Shown: positions 1 through 5,353 of the stretch, piece by piece
Layout of the letters: each line of letters begins with the position of its first letter
Position numbering within the stretch: the stretch's first letter is position 1
Origin: Betaproteobacteria bacterium
GTDB lineage: Bacteria > Pseudomonadota > Gammaproteobacteria > Burkholderiales > Burkholderiaceae_C
Direction: 5' to 3'
Assembly (NCBI GenBank): GCA_009925955.1
Contig: RFPX01000073.1
Span: forward strand, 1-6,485
Length of the DNA stretch: 6,485 nucleotides
The notes under the pieces: model-generated
Database searches by the model: none
What the model was told of the DNA's origin: nothing
What the model saw: the letters and a program-made list of their open reading frames with translations, nothing else
Translations under genes and position numbers: made by a program

Positions 1-34
1 GTTCAATCTGAGCCAGGATCAAACTCTTCAGTTC
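1..34 (-). rRNA. rrs: 16S ribosomal RNA, 5' end only (partial)
   Basis: The reverse complement of the first 30 bases contains the universal bacterial 16S 5' sequence, GAGTTTGATCCTGGCTCAG, followed by ATTGAAC. Aligned by eye to the E. coli mature end (AAATTGAAGAG), the mature 5' nucleotide falls at about position 34, here reading GAACTGAAGAG. Only the start of the gene is in the window; the rest lies to the left. The rRNA operon points the same way as the upstream transporter operon. The exact processed end is inferred from alignment, not shown. Confidence 0.97.
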
Positions 35-52
35 GATCTCTGCAAATAGTTT

Positions 53-89
53 TGCTCATTGAATTGAAGTGAACTTCACTTCATGAGCA
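53..89 (-). repeat. Stem-loop in the 16S leader
   Basis: Two nested perfect arms pair: 53-59 with 83-89 (TGCTCAT/ATGAGCA) and 66-72 with 76-82 (GAAGTGA/TCACTTC), closing a 3-base loop. A 6-base bulge (60-65) sits on one side. The RNA would have a 14-pair stem ending about 19 bases upstream of the mature 16S 5' end. It may guide precursor folding or nuclease processing; that role is inferred. A transcribed structure is more likely than a protein-binding site because it lies inside the leader. Confidence 0.65.
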
Positions 90-174
90 TCCAAGCACCT
101 CACCACAAGTTGCCTCGCAGCTTTAGCCCCTCTCAGAGCCAGCACCTGAACGCCCACACTTATCGGCTGTCAAT

Positions 175-186
175 TTTTAAAGAACA
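175..186 (-). promoter_or_regulatory. boxA antitermination element of the rrn leader
   Basis: Read on the minus strand this is TGTTCTTTAAAA, followed by ATTGACAG. It closely matches the E. coli rrn boxA (TGCTCTTTAACA). BoxA RNA binds NusB/NusE and lets polymerase ignore Rho on untranslated rRNA transcripts. It lies about 140 bases upstream of mature 16S and about 100 bases after the predicted start site. Confidence 0.88.
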
Positions 187-288
187 TCGCCACAAACAAA
201 GCAGCCCCAAAAGACCACCCAAGCACCTAAACCACACGCCCCAAAGAGCTGTCACCTAAGCACCCCGCCGTTTGCAGCAGAGCCTGCG

Positions 289-318
289 ATTGTGACACGT
301 TTTTTTAGGCCGTGTCAA
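289..318 (-). promoter_or_regulatory. Putative sigma-70 promoter of the rRNA operon
   Basis: On the minus strand a perfect -35 TTGACA (318-313) is separated by 18 bases from a -10 CACAAT (294-289), which matches 4 of 6 consensus positions. The bases after the -10 (CGCAGGC) are GC-rich, like the discriminators of stringently controlled rRNA promoters. The spacer has a run of seven A. No AT-rich UP element is visible upstream of the -35. The start site would be near 282. The placement before boxA and 16S supports the call. A perfect 7-base inverted repeat (293-299 and 311-317) overlaps both hexamers. Confidence 0.7.
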
Positions 319-464
319 CTGTCGAGCACCGAAGCCCATTGGCCCCGGTTGCCCGAGGCCTGCGGCGCAGACCGCACCCTTCGTGAATGCACGGTGGCAC
401 GGGCATCAGCTGCCCCCGCCCGCCAGGCCCGTCTCAGCGACGGGATCCATTGAAGGGAGGCGGA
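319..464 (-). other. Gap between livF and the rrn promoter, with two GC hairpins
   Basis: This 146-base gap follows the livF stop. On the minus strand it holds two small hairpins: CCCGTC-GCTGA-GACGGG (428-444) and GGGCA-GCTGA-TGCCC (401-415), both with the loop GCTGA. Neither is followed by a U-tract, so they are not canonical intrinsic terminators. No convincing short gene is seen. The liv transcript may end here by a Rho-dependent route or run on into the rRNA operon. Confidence 0.5.
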
Positions 465-1205
465 CTATACACCCAGGAATTGTTCGAGCGCCTGGGGTTG
501 GGCCAAGAGCGTCGCACTGCTGCCCTCGAACACCACTTCGCCCTTGACGAGGATGACGTTGCGGTCGGTGACTTGCGTGACGTGGCGCCAGTTCTTGTCG
601 ACGATGATGCTGCTGATGCCGCTGTCGCGGATGAGGCCACAGATGCGCCAGATCTCGCGCGCGATCAGCGGGGCCAGGCCTTCAGTGGCCTCGTCCAGAA
701 TCAAGACGTCTGGGTTGGTCATCAAGGCGCGCCCAATCGTGAGCATCTGCTGCTCACCACCGGAGAGTTGCTGCCCTCCATGGCCCAGACGCTCCTTGAG
801 CCGAGGGAAGGTGTCCAAGACCCGCTCGTAGGTCCAATCGCGACGGCCTTGCGTGCCCGCGCGCGCGGCCATGATCAGGTTCTCCTTCACGGAGAGGTTG
901 CCGAAGATCCCGCGGCCCTCGGGCACATACGCGATCCCCTGTTGCGCCACGCGAAAGGGCGCCGCACCGGTCATGGCCGCGCCCTTGATCCGCACCTCGC
1001 CACCACGCGGCTTGACCAGGCCCATGAGGCTCTTGAGAAGGGTGCTCTTGCCCATGCCGTTGCGGCCCATCAGACCGATGGTCTCGCCGCGGCGCACCTG
1101 AAAATCAACGCCGCGCAGGATATGGCTGGCGCCGTAGTAGGTTTGCAGCCCACGTGCATCGATGAGCAGCTCCGTGCCTGAAGACAGCGGTGTGTGGGCA
1201 CCCAT
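465..1205 (-). CDS. livF: HAAT-family ABC transporter ATP-binding protein LivF
   Basis: This is the second ATPase of a branched-chain amino acid type importer; it hydrolyses ATP on the cytoplasmic face to drive uptake through LivH/LivM. From the chosen start it has 246 residues (E. coli LivF has about 237). Visible motifs are Walker A GRNGMGKST (47-55), the LivF-typical YVPEGR at the Q-loop position (93-98), signature LSGGEQQ (147-153), Walker B VLILDE (167-172) and D-loop DEATEGLAP. The usual H-loop histidine is absent: the segment reads IIVDKN, with Asn where LivF proteins also commonly carry Asn (VEQN). The frame opens further to 1274, but the ATG at 1205 is preferred: GAGGAG lies 7 bases upstream, it begins 1 base after the livG stop, and the longer form would add residues inside livG. 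It is the last gene of the operon. Confidence 0.92.
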   Translation of the reverse strand: MGAHTPLSSGTELLIDARGLQTYYGASHILRGVDFQVRRGETIGLMGRNGMGKSTLLKSLMGLVKPRGGEVRIKGAAMTGAAPFRVAQQGIAYVPEGRGIFGNLSVKENLIMAARAGTQGRRDWTYERVLDTFPRLKERLGHGGQQLSGGEQQMLTIGRALMTNPDVLILDEATEGLAPLIAREIWRICGLIRDSGISSIIVDKNWRHVTQVTDRNVILVKGEVVFEGSSATLLAQPQALEQFLGV

Positions 1206-1206
1206 G

Positions 1207-1974
1207 TCAATGCTCCTCGCCCAGGTAGGCCGCTTGTACGGCTGCGTCGTTGCGTATGGCCTGCGGTGTGCCACTGGCTATCACCTGTCCGTTGACCATC
1301 ACCGTGAGGTGATCGGCCAGGGTGAAGACGGCGTCCATGTCGTGCTCCACCAGCATGATGGCGTGCTCGGCCTTGAGCCGCAGCAGCAACTCCACCATGC
1401 GCTCGGCTTCGGCCACGCCCATGCCCGCCAGGGGCTCGTCCAACAGCAGCACCTGAGGTTCGGTGGCCAGGGTCATGGCGATTTCCAGCTGGCGCTGCTC
1501 ACCGTGCGAACAGGTGCCAGCCACCACCTCGCGCCGGTCCAGCAGGCCGGCCAGCGCCAAGGCGCGTTCGCAACGCGCCTGCACCTGCGCCTGGTGCGTG
1601 GCGGCATCCACCCAGTGCACAGGATTCCAGGGGCGGTGCCGCTGACGCGACTGAGAAGCCAGGCGCACATTCTCCTGAACCGTCAAGGGCAAGAAGATGT
1701 TGGTCTTCTGGTAGCTGCGGCCCAGGCCGCGCCTGGAAATCTCGTGCGGCGGATGGCCGGTGATGTCATGCCCACCCAAGGTCACCGTGCCGCTGGTGGG
1801 CGGCAGGTCTCCCGACAGCAGGTTGGTCAGGGTGCTCTTGCCGGCGCCATTGGGGCCGATCACCGCATGGATGCGTCCCCGCCACAGGTCCAGCGAAACA
1901 TCTTGGTTGGCCGCCAAGCCACCAAAGCGCTTGGTCAGGCCACGCGCGGACAGCAGCACTTCGCCGGTGCTCAT
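1207..1974 (-). CDS. livG: HAAT-family ABC transporter ATP-binding protein LivG
   Basis: This is the first ATPase subunit, paired with LivF under the LivH/LivM permease. It has 255 residues from the chosen start, the usual LivG length. In order: Walker A GPNGAGKST (40-48), Q-loop glutamine in RSYQKTNIF (about 89), signature SHGEQRQLE (156-164), Walker B VLLLDEP (175-181) and H-loop LVEHDMD with His at about 211. The residue before SHGEQ is Cys where Leu is usual in LSxGE signatures, a mild departure. The ATG at 1974 is chosen over the longer frame (to 2082) because AAGGAGG lies 7 bases upstream and the start overlaps the livM stop as ATGA, a sign of translational coupling. The insertion between Q-loop and signature is typical of LivG. 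Confidence 0.94.
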   Translation of the reverse strand: MSTGEVLLSARGLTKRFGGLAANQDVSLDLWRGRIHAVIGPNGAGKSTLTNLLSGDLPPTSGTVTLGGHDITGHPPHEISRRGLGRSYQKTNIFLPLTVQENVRLASQSRQRHRPWNPVHWVDAATHQAQVQARCERALALAGLLDRREVVAGTCSHGEQRQLEIAMTLATEPQVLLLDEPLAGMGVAEAERMVELLLRLKAEHAIMLVEHDMDAVFTLADHLTVMVNGQVIASGTPQAIRNDAAVQAAYLGEEH

Positions 1975-2978
1975 GCTCCGCCCTCCTTGGACGCGCGCAG
2001 GCGCTGCAGCAACGATCCCACGAGGCCCAAGACACCGCGCGGGGCCAAGATCACCACCGCCACGATGAACAGGCCCATCCACAACTGCCAGTGGTCTCCC
2101 AGGCGAACCGAGCCCACCTGCGGCAAGTCCTTGACCCAGTGCAGCACGCCTTCAAAAACAAAGGCACCGATGGCCGCACCGGCGAAGTTGCCCATGCCGC
2201 CCAGGATCACCATCATGATGGCGTGCGCGCTCATGTGAAAGCCCATCAACTCAGGGTTCACAAAGCCGTTGAGTGCGCCCCACAAGTAGCCCGCTAAGCC
2301 GGCCAATGCACCGGCCAAGGTAAACGCACTGAGCTTGTAGCCAAAGGTGGAGTAGCCCACCGCCTTCATGCGGTGTTCATTGATCCGGATGCCCACCAAG
2401 GCCCGGCCAAACGAACTCCACAAGAGGCGGCGCAAGAAAGCGTAGACCGCCACCATCGACACCAGACACACGTAGAACAGGGTGACCTTGTTTTCGAGGT
2501 CGACCGGGCCGCTGCCGGGGCGGATGTTGACGTAGATGCCATCGCTGCCGCCCAGGACCTTGTTGTCAAAGAACAGGTAGAACAGCATCTGCGCGAAGGC
2601 CATGGTGACCATGATGAAGTAGATGCCGTGGGTGCGCACCACGAAGAAGCCGATGACCAGGGCCGCCAAACCGGAGAAGGCCATGGCCGCAGGCAGCGTC
2701 CACCACAAGGCGGCCGGATCGTTGACGGGCGACAGAAAGGCCAGTGCGTAGCCGGCCAGGCCGAAGTAGGCGGCGTGGCCGAGTGACACCAGGCCCGTGA
2801 CCCCTTGCAAGAGGTCCAGGCTCATGGCGAAGATCGCCAGAATCATCATGCGCGACAGGCTTTGGAGGGCGTAGTCGCTGCCCATGATCGGAAACAGGGC
2901 CAGGCCCACCACGGCCGTGGCCAGGAGGAACTGAACGCTGCGCGGCAGGGTTTCGAGGTGGGACTTGGGAGCACTCAT
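1971..2978 (-). CDS. livM: HAAT-family ABC transporter permease LivM
   Basis: This integral inner-membrane permease pairs with LivH to form the substrate path. It has 335 residues with repeated hydrophobic segments along its length. Family hallmarks include the stretch GVTGLVSLGHAAYFGLAGYA (about 59-78), the cytoplasmic coupling stretch VGIRINEHRMKAVGYS, and HAIMMVILGGMGNFAGAAIG late in the protein. The C-terminus is short and basic (RLRASKEGG). The ATG at 2978 follows the livH stop by 9 bases. No strong Shine-Dalgarno is visible before it (GTGAGATGACGCC), so coupling to livH translation is likely. A four-codon reading frame, ATG ACG CCA TGA, lies in the gap and its stop overlaps the livM ATG. 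Confidence 0.94.
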   Translation of the reverse strand: MSAPKSHLETLPRSVQFLLATAVVGLALFPIMGSDYALQSLSRMMILAIFAMSLDLLQGVTGLVSLGHAAYFGLAGYALAFLSPVNDPAALWWTLPAAMAFSGLAALVIGFFVVRTHGIYFIMVTMAFAQMLFYLFFDNKVLGGSDGIYVNIRPGSGPVDLENKVTLFYVCLVSMVAVYAFLRRLLWSSFGRALVGIRINEHRMKAVGYSTFGYKLSAFTLAGALAGLAGYLWGALNGFVNPELMGFHMSAHAIMMVILGGMGNFAGAAIGAFVFEGVLHWVKDLPQVGSVRLGDHWQLWMGLFIVAVVILAPRGVLGLVGSLLQRLRASKEGGA

Positions 2979-2987
2979 GGCGTCATC

Positions 2988-3851
2988 TCACTGCTTGAAC
3001 AGCCCTTCGGGCCTCCACAGCAACACGGCGGCCATCAGCACGTACACCAACATGCCCGCCACCTGGGGCAGCAACACCTTGCCAAAGGTGTCCACCAAGC
3101 CCACCAGCAGCGCAGCGATCAGCGCGCCGCGAACCGAGCCGATGCCCCCAATCACCACGACAACGAAGCACATGATCAGCACGGGGCTGCCCATGTTGGG
3201 GTACACGCTGGACACCGGCGACGCGACCATGCCGGCCACCACCGCCAGGCCCACGCCCAAGCCAAAGACCAGGGCGTGGATGAGTTCAATGTTGACGCCC
3301 AGCGACTCGGTCATGTCGCGGTTGAAGGCCCCCGCGCGGATCTTCATGCCCAGCCGGGTCTTGGAGATCAGCAGGTACAGGGCCAGCGCCAGCCCGATGC
3401 ACACCGCCGAGATGAACAGCCGATACACCGGATAGCTCAGCGTGTCGGTCAGGGGTATGGACCAGTCCAGCGACTCGGGAACCTTCACGCCCAACACATC
3501 GTTGCCCCAGATGATGGCGCGCAACTCCTCAAACACATAGATCAGGCCAAAGGTCAGCAGCACCTGGTCGAGGTGGTCGCGGTGATAGAAGTGCCGAAAC
3601 AACAGGCGCTCCAGCACAAAGCCGAACAGGCCGGCCAACACCGCCCCCACGATGATGGCCAAGGGCAAGGAGTCCAACTGCGCCGCCAGCGTGTAGGCCA
3701 GGTAGGCGCCCAGCATGTAGAAGCTGCCGTGCGCCAGATTGACCACGCCCATGATGCCGAAGATCAGCGTCAGGCCCGCGGCCAGCATGAACAAAAGCAG
3801 CCCGTACTGGACGCTGTTGAGCAGCTGGATGAGGAAGTTGGCCAGGGTCAT
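2988..3851 (-). CDS. livH: HAAT-family ABC transporter permease LivH
   Basis: This is the first inner-membrane permease of the importer. From the ATG at 3851 it has 287 residues, slightly shorter than E. coli LivH (308) but usual for the wider family. It starts MTLANFLIQLLNSVQYGLLL and carries the typical GLTLIFGIMGVVNLAHGSFY segment in its first 45 residues. Further hydrophobic helices follow, including IMCFVVVVIGGIGSVRGALI near the end, and it closes with LLWRPEGLF, a common ending in the family. The frame is open to 3956, but that extension reads through the terminator hairpin at 3902-3927 and is not hydrophobic in the family manner, so the internal ATG is preferred. The Shine-Dalgarno is weak (CTGAGCCCACC). 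It follows the binding-protein gene after a 157-base gap. Confidence 0.93.
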   Translation of the reverse strand: MTLANFLIQLLNSVQYGLLLFMLAAGLTLIFGIMGVVNLAHGSFYMLGAYLAYTLAAQLDSLPLAIIVGAVLAGLFGFVLERLLFRHFYHRDHLDQVLLTFGLIYVFEELRAIIWGNDVLGVKVPESLDWSIPLTDTLSYPVYRLFISAVCIGLALALYLLISKTRLGMKIRAGAFNRDMTESLGVNIELIHALVFGLGVGLAVVAGMVASPVSSVYPNMGSPVLIMCFVVVVIGGIGSVRGALIAALLVGLVDTFGKVLLPQVAGMLVYVLMAAVLLWRPEGLFKQ

Positions 3852-3901
3852 GGTGGGCTCAGGTGCGCGGTCGGGGGTAAAGCCAAGTGGATCGAGGGCA
3901 C

Positions 3902-3927
3902 AAAAAAATGGCGGCCACAGCCGCCAT
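3902..3927 (-). terminator. Intrinsic terminator between the binding-protein gene and livH
   Basis: On the minus strand ATGGCGGC (3927-3920), loop TGTG and GCCGCCAT (3915-3908) form an 8-pair stem, followed directly by a run of T (3907-3902). This is a textbook intrinsic terminator, about 82 bases after the binding-protein stop and 51 bases before livH. Because the downstream genes are subunits of the same transporter, it is probably partial and sets a high ratio of binding protein to membrane parts. A competing upstream hairpin (3937-3975) could modulate it. Confidence 0.85.
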
Positions 3928-3936
3928 GCGGTGAGG

Positions 3937-3975
3937 GTGGCGGCCTCAAAGACCAAAGCCCTTATGGGCCGCCAC
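3937..3975 (-). promoter_or_regulatory. Upstream hairpin able to compete with the terminator
   Basis: The minus-strand RNA has GTGGCGGCC (3975-3967) and GGCCGCCAC (3945-3937), a perfect 9-pair stem with a 21-base loop. The second arm also contains GCCGCCA, complementary to TGGCGGC in the first arm of the terminator (3926-3920). Pairing of 1 with 2 leaves the terminator free; pairing of 2 with 3 would block it. The geometry is seen directly; regulation by it is inferred. Confidence 0.45.
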
Positions 3976-4008
3976 AGCGTTCAGGCGCAAAGGTTCAATG
4001 GACAGGGC

Positions 4009-5196
4009 TCAGGCCATGCGGCAGCCGGTGGCGGGGTCGGCCAGTTGCTTGGCGGCGATCCCGATGACCTTGTTCTCCTTGTCCTTGACTTCGCGCAGGT
4101 ACATGTCCTGGATGGGGTTGTGGGCCTTGCTCATCGTCCACTTGCCGCGCGGGCTGTCGATGGTGGCGCCTTCCATGGCCGCATACAGGGCCTTCTTGTT
4201 GGCAAAGTCGCCCTTGACCGCATTCAGACCCTGGGCCAACAGGAGGCCCGAGTCGTAGCCTTGCACCGCGTACACGTCGGGTTGCAGTTTGTTGCGGATG
4301 GCAAAGGCGCGCCGGAAATCCTGATTGCGCTTGGTGTCCAGGGAGTCGCTGTAGTGCAGCGTGGTCAGGATGCCCTCGGCAGCCGGGCCAGCAGCGTCGA
4401 GCACGCCTTCGGTCAGGAAGCCCGAGCCATACAGCGGGATCTTGCCCTTGAGGCCTGCTGCTGCGTAGTCACGGATGAACTTGGCCGCACCCGCGCCCGC
4501 GAAGAAGCAGGCCACGGCGTCGGGCTTGAGCGAGGCGATTTCGGTGAGCAGCGCCTGGAACTCCACGTTCGGGAAGGGCAGGCCCAGTTCCTTGACGATG
4601 GTGCCGCCTGCCTTGGTGTAGCTGTCGCGGAATCCCTCAAACGCCTCGTCGCCGGCGGCGTACTTCCAGGTGATCCACACCGCCTTCTTGTGACCGCGCT
4701 TGACCATGGTCTCACCCAGGGCCAAGGTGGGCTGGCTGTTGGAGAAGGACGTGCGGAACACGTTGGGCGCGCACTGGGCTCGTGTGGCCACGTGGACACC
4801 GGCGTTCGGAATGATGCTCAACACGCCGGATTCACGGGCCACGCGATGGATGCCCATCTGCACGCCAGAGTGCACCGTGCCCAGGATGACATCGACCTTG
4901 TCGCGCTGAACAAGGCGGTTGGCGTTCTCCACACCTTTGGGCGGGTCGGATTCATCGTCGACCTTGAACCACTCGATGTCGCGGCCACCGAGCTTGCCAC
5001 CGGCCTCCTCGACAGCCATCCGGAAACCAGCCTCGATGTTGATGCCCAGCGCGGCAAATGTGCCGGTGTAGGGCAGCATCAATCCGATGCGCAGCTTGTT
5101 GGACTGGGCCCGCACGATCTGGGGCAGCAACAGGCTGGTGCTGGCGGCGCCCAACAGGGCGGCAGAGCGGGTCAGGACGACGCGACGGGTGCTCAT
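4009..5196 (-). CDS. Periplasmic substrate-binding protein of a HAAT ABC importer (LivK-like)
   Basis: This periplasmic binding protein delivers ligand to LivH/LivM. It has 395 residues from the ATG at 5196, which has a strong Shine-Dalgarno (GGAGGAG) just upstream; the frame is open to 5283 without such support. The N-terminus is a signal peptide: STRRVVLTRSAALLGAAS, a hydrophobic stretch, then VRA before QSN, so cleavage is likely after about residue 30. The TRRVVL core resembles a twin-arginine (Tat) signal. The mature part begins KLRIGLMLPYTGTFAALG, as in the Peripla_BP_6 / type 1 fold, and includes TVHSGVQMGIHRVA (about 107-120), typical of ligand-loop regions. Cysteines lie at about 142, 230 and 392; the C-terminal one is in DPATGCRMA. 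The ligand cannot be assigned: relatives bind branched-chain amino acids, amides or aromatic acids. A strong terminator follows. Confidence 0.9.
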   Translation of the reverse strand: MSTRRVVLTRSAALLGAASTSLLLPQIVRAQSNKLRIGLMLPYTGTFAALGINIEAGFRMAVEEAGGKLGGRDIEWFKVDDESDPPKGVENANRLVQRDKVDVILGTVHSGVQMGIHRVARESGVLSIIPNAGVHVATRAQCAPNVFRTSFSNSQPTLALGETMVKRGHKKAVWITWKYAAGDEAFEGFRDSYTKAGGTIVKELGLPFPNVEFQALLTEIASLKPDAVACFFAGAGAAKFIRDYAAAGLKGKIPLYGSGFLTEGVLDAAGPAAEGILTTLHYSDSLDTKRNQDFRRAFAIRNKLQPDVYAVQGYDSGLLLAQGLNAVKGDFANKKALYAAMEGATIDSPRGKWTMSKAHNPIQDMYLREVKDKENKVIGIAAKQLADPATGCRMA

Positions 5197-5353
5197 GGGT
5201 CTCCTCCGTACGGTGGTGGTTAAAACAGCGAACCATGATGGCACACCGTCTCCCCTCACCGGCACTGTAGTGCTACCGAGCAAAATAATGCTCAGTATTA
5301 ACCCTTGTTTATCGCCGATGATTGCAATTTAATGCACATCGTCGGCTGGTCGC
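5197..5353 (-). promoter_or_regulatory. Presumed promoter region of the transporter operon
   Basis: This 157-base gap between the alpha-E stop and the binding-protein start is markedly more AT-rich (about 5281-5333) than its surroundings. Minus-strand candidates are a -35-like TTGCAA (5327-5322) with GTTAAT (5302-5297) at a long 19-base spacing, or CATTAT (5290-5285) without a good -35. Neither is convincing, so an activator-dependent promoter is possible. A short inverted repeat GAGCA-N6-TGCTC (5278-5293) sits next to these. The rest is untranslated leader ending in the strong Shine-Dalgarno. Confidence 0.35.
5314..5346. repeat. Imperfect inverted repeat downstream of the alpha-E gene
   Basis: Arms 5314-5322 (GCCGATGAT) and 5338-5346 (ATCGTCGGC) pair with one G-T wobble. 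They continue inward as TGCA (5323-5326) with TGCA (5333-5336) across one unpaired base, leaving the 6-base loop ATTTAA. It starts 7 bases past the alpha-E stop. No T-run follows on the minus strand, so it is not a classic terminator. It could be an RNA 3' end hairpin for the alpha-E transcript or an operator for the transporter operon. Confidence 0.5.

Larger units (their letters stand above)
35..282 (-). ncRNA. rRNA operon 5' leader (pre-16S, about 248 nt)
   Basis: This is the transcribed leader between the predicted rrn start site (about 282) and the mature 16S 5' end. It holds a boxA antitermination motif at 175-186, a long stem-loop just before 16S at 53-89, and two copies of AGGTGCTTGG (minus sense; 91-100 and 219-228). 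There is no credible coding frame in it. Such leaders recruit the Nus antitermination complex and help fold and process the 16S precursor. The upstream boundary rests on the promoter call and could shift by several bases. Confidence 0.8.

Noticed and set aside
360..370. Palindrome CTGCG-G-CGCAG before the rrn promoter
   Set aside because: A one-base loop cannot form the full hairpin, there is no T-run, and such GC palindromes are common by chance here.
387..1181. Plus-strand open frame of 264 codons opposite livF
   Set aside because: It is an antisense shadow of livF, which has intact Walker and signature motifs; the start falls in a non-coding gap with no supporting site.
465..1205. Missing H-loop histidine in LivF as a sign of an inactive ATPase
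   Set aside because: LivF proteins such as that of E. coli also carry VEQN rather than a His at this place, as recalled, while LivG supplies the His. It is a family trait.
1162..5223. Long plus-strand open frames (for example 1162-2238, 2805-4067 and 3739-5223, up to 494 codons)
   Set aside because: They lie antisense to well-recognised liv genes, have biased low-complexity translations (rich in Gln, His, Ala, Gly), no family resemblance and no ribosome sites. Long antisense frames are expected opposite high-GC genes.
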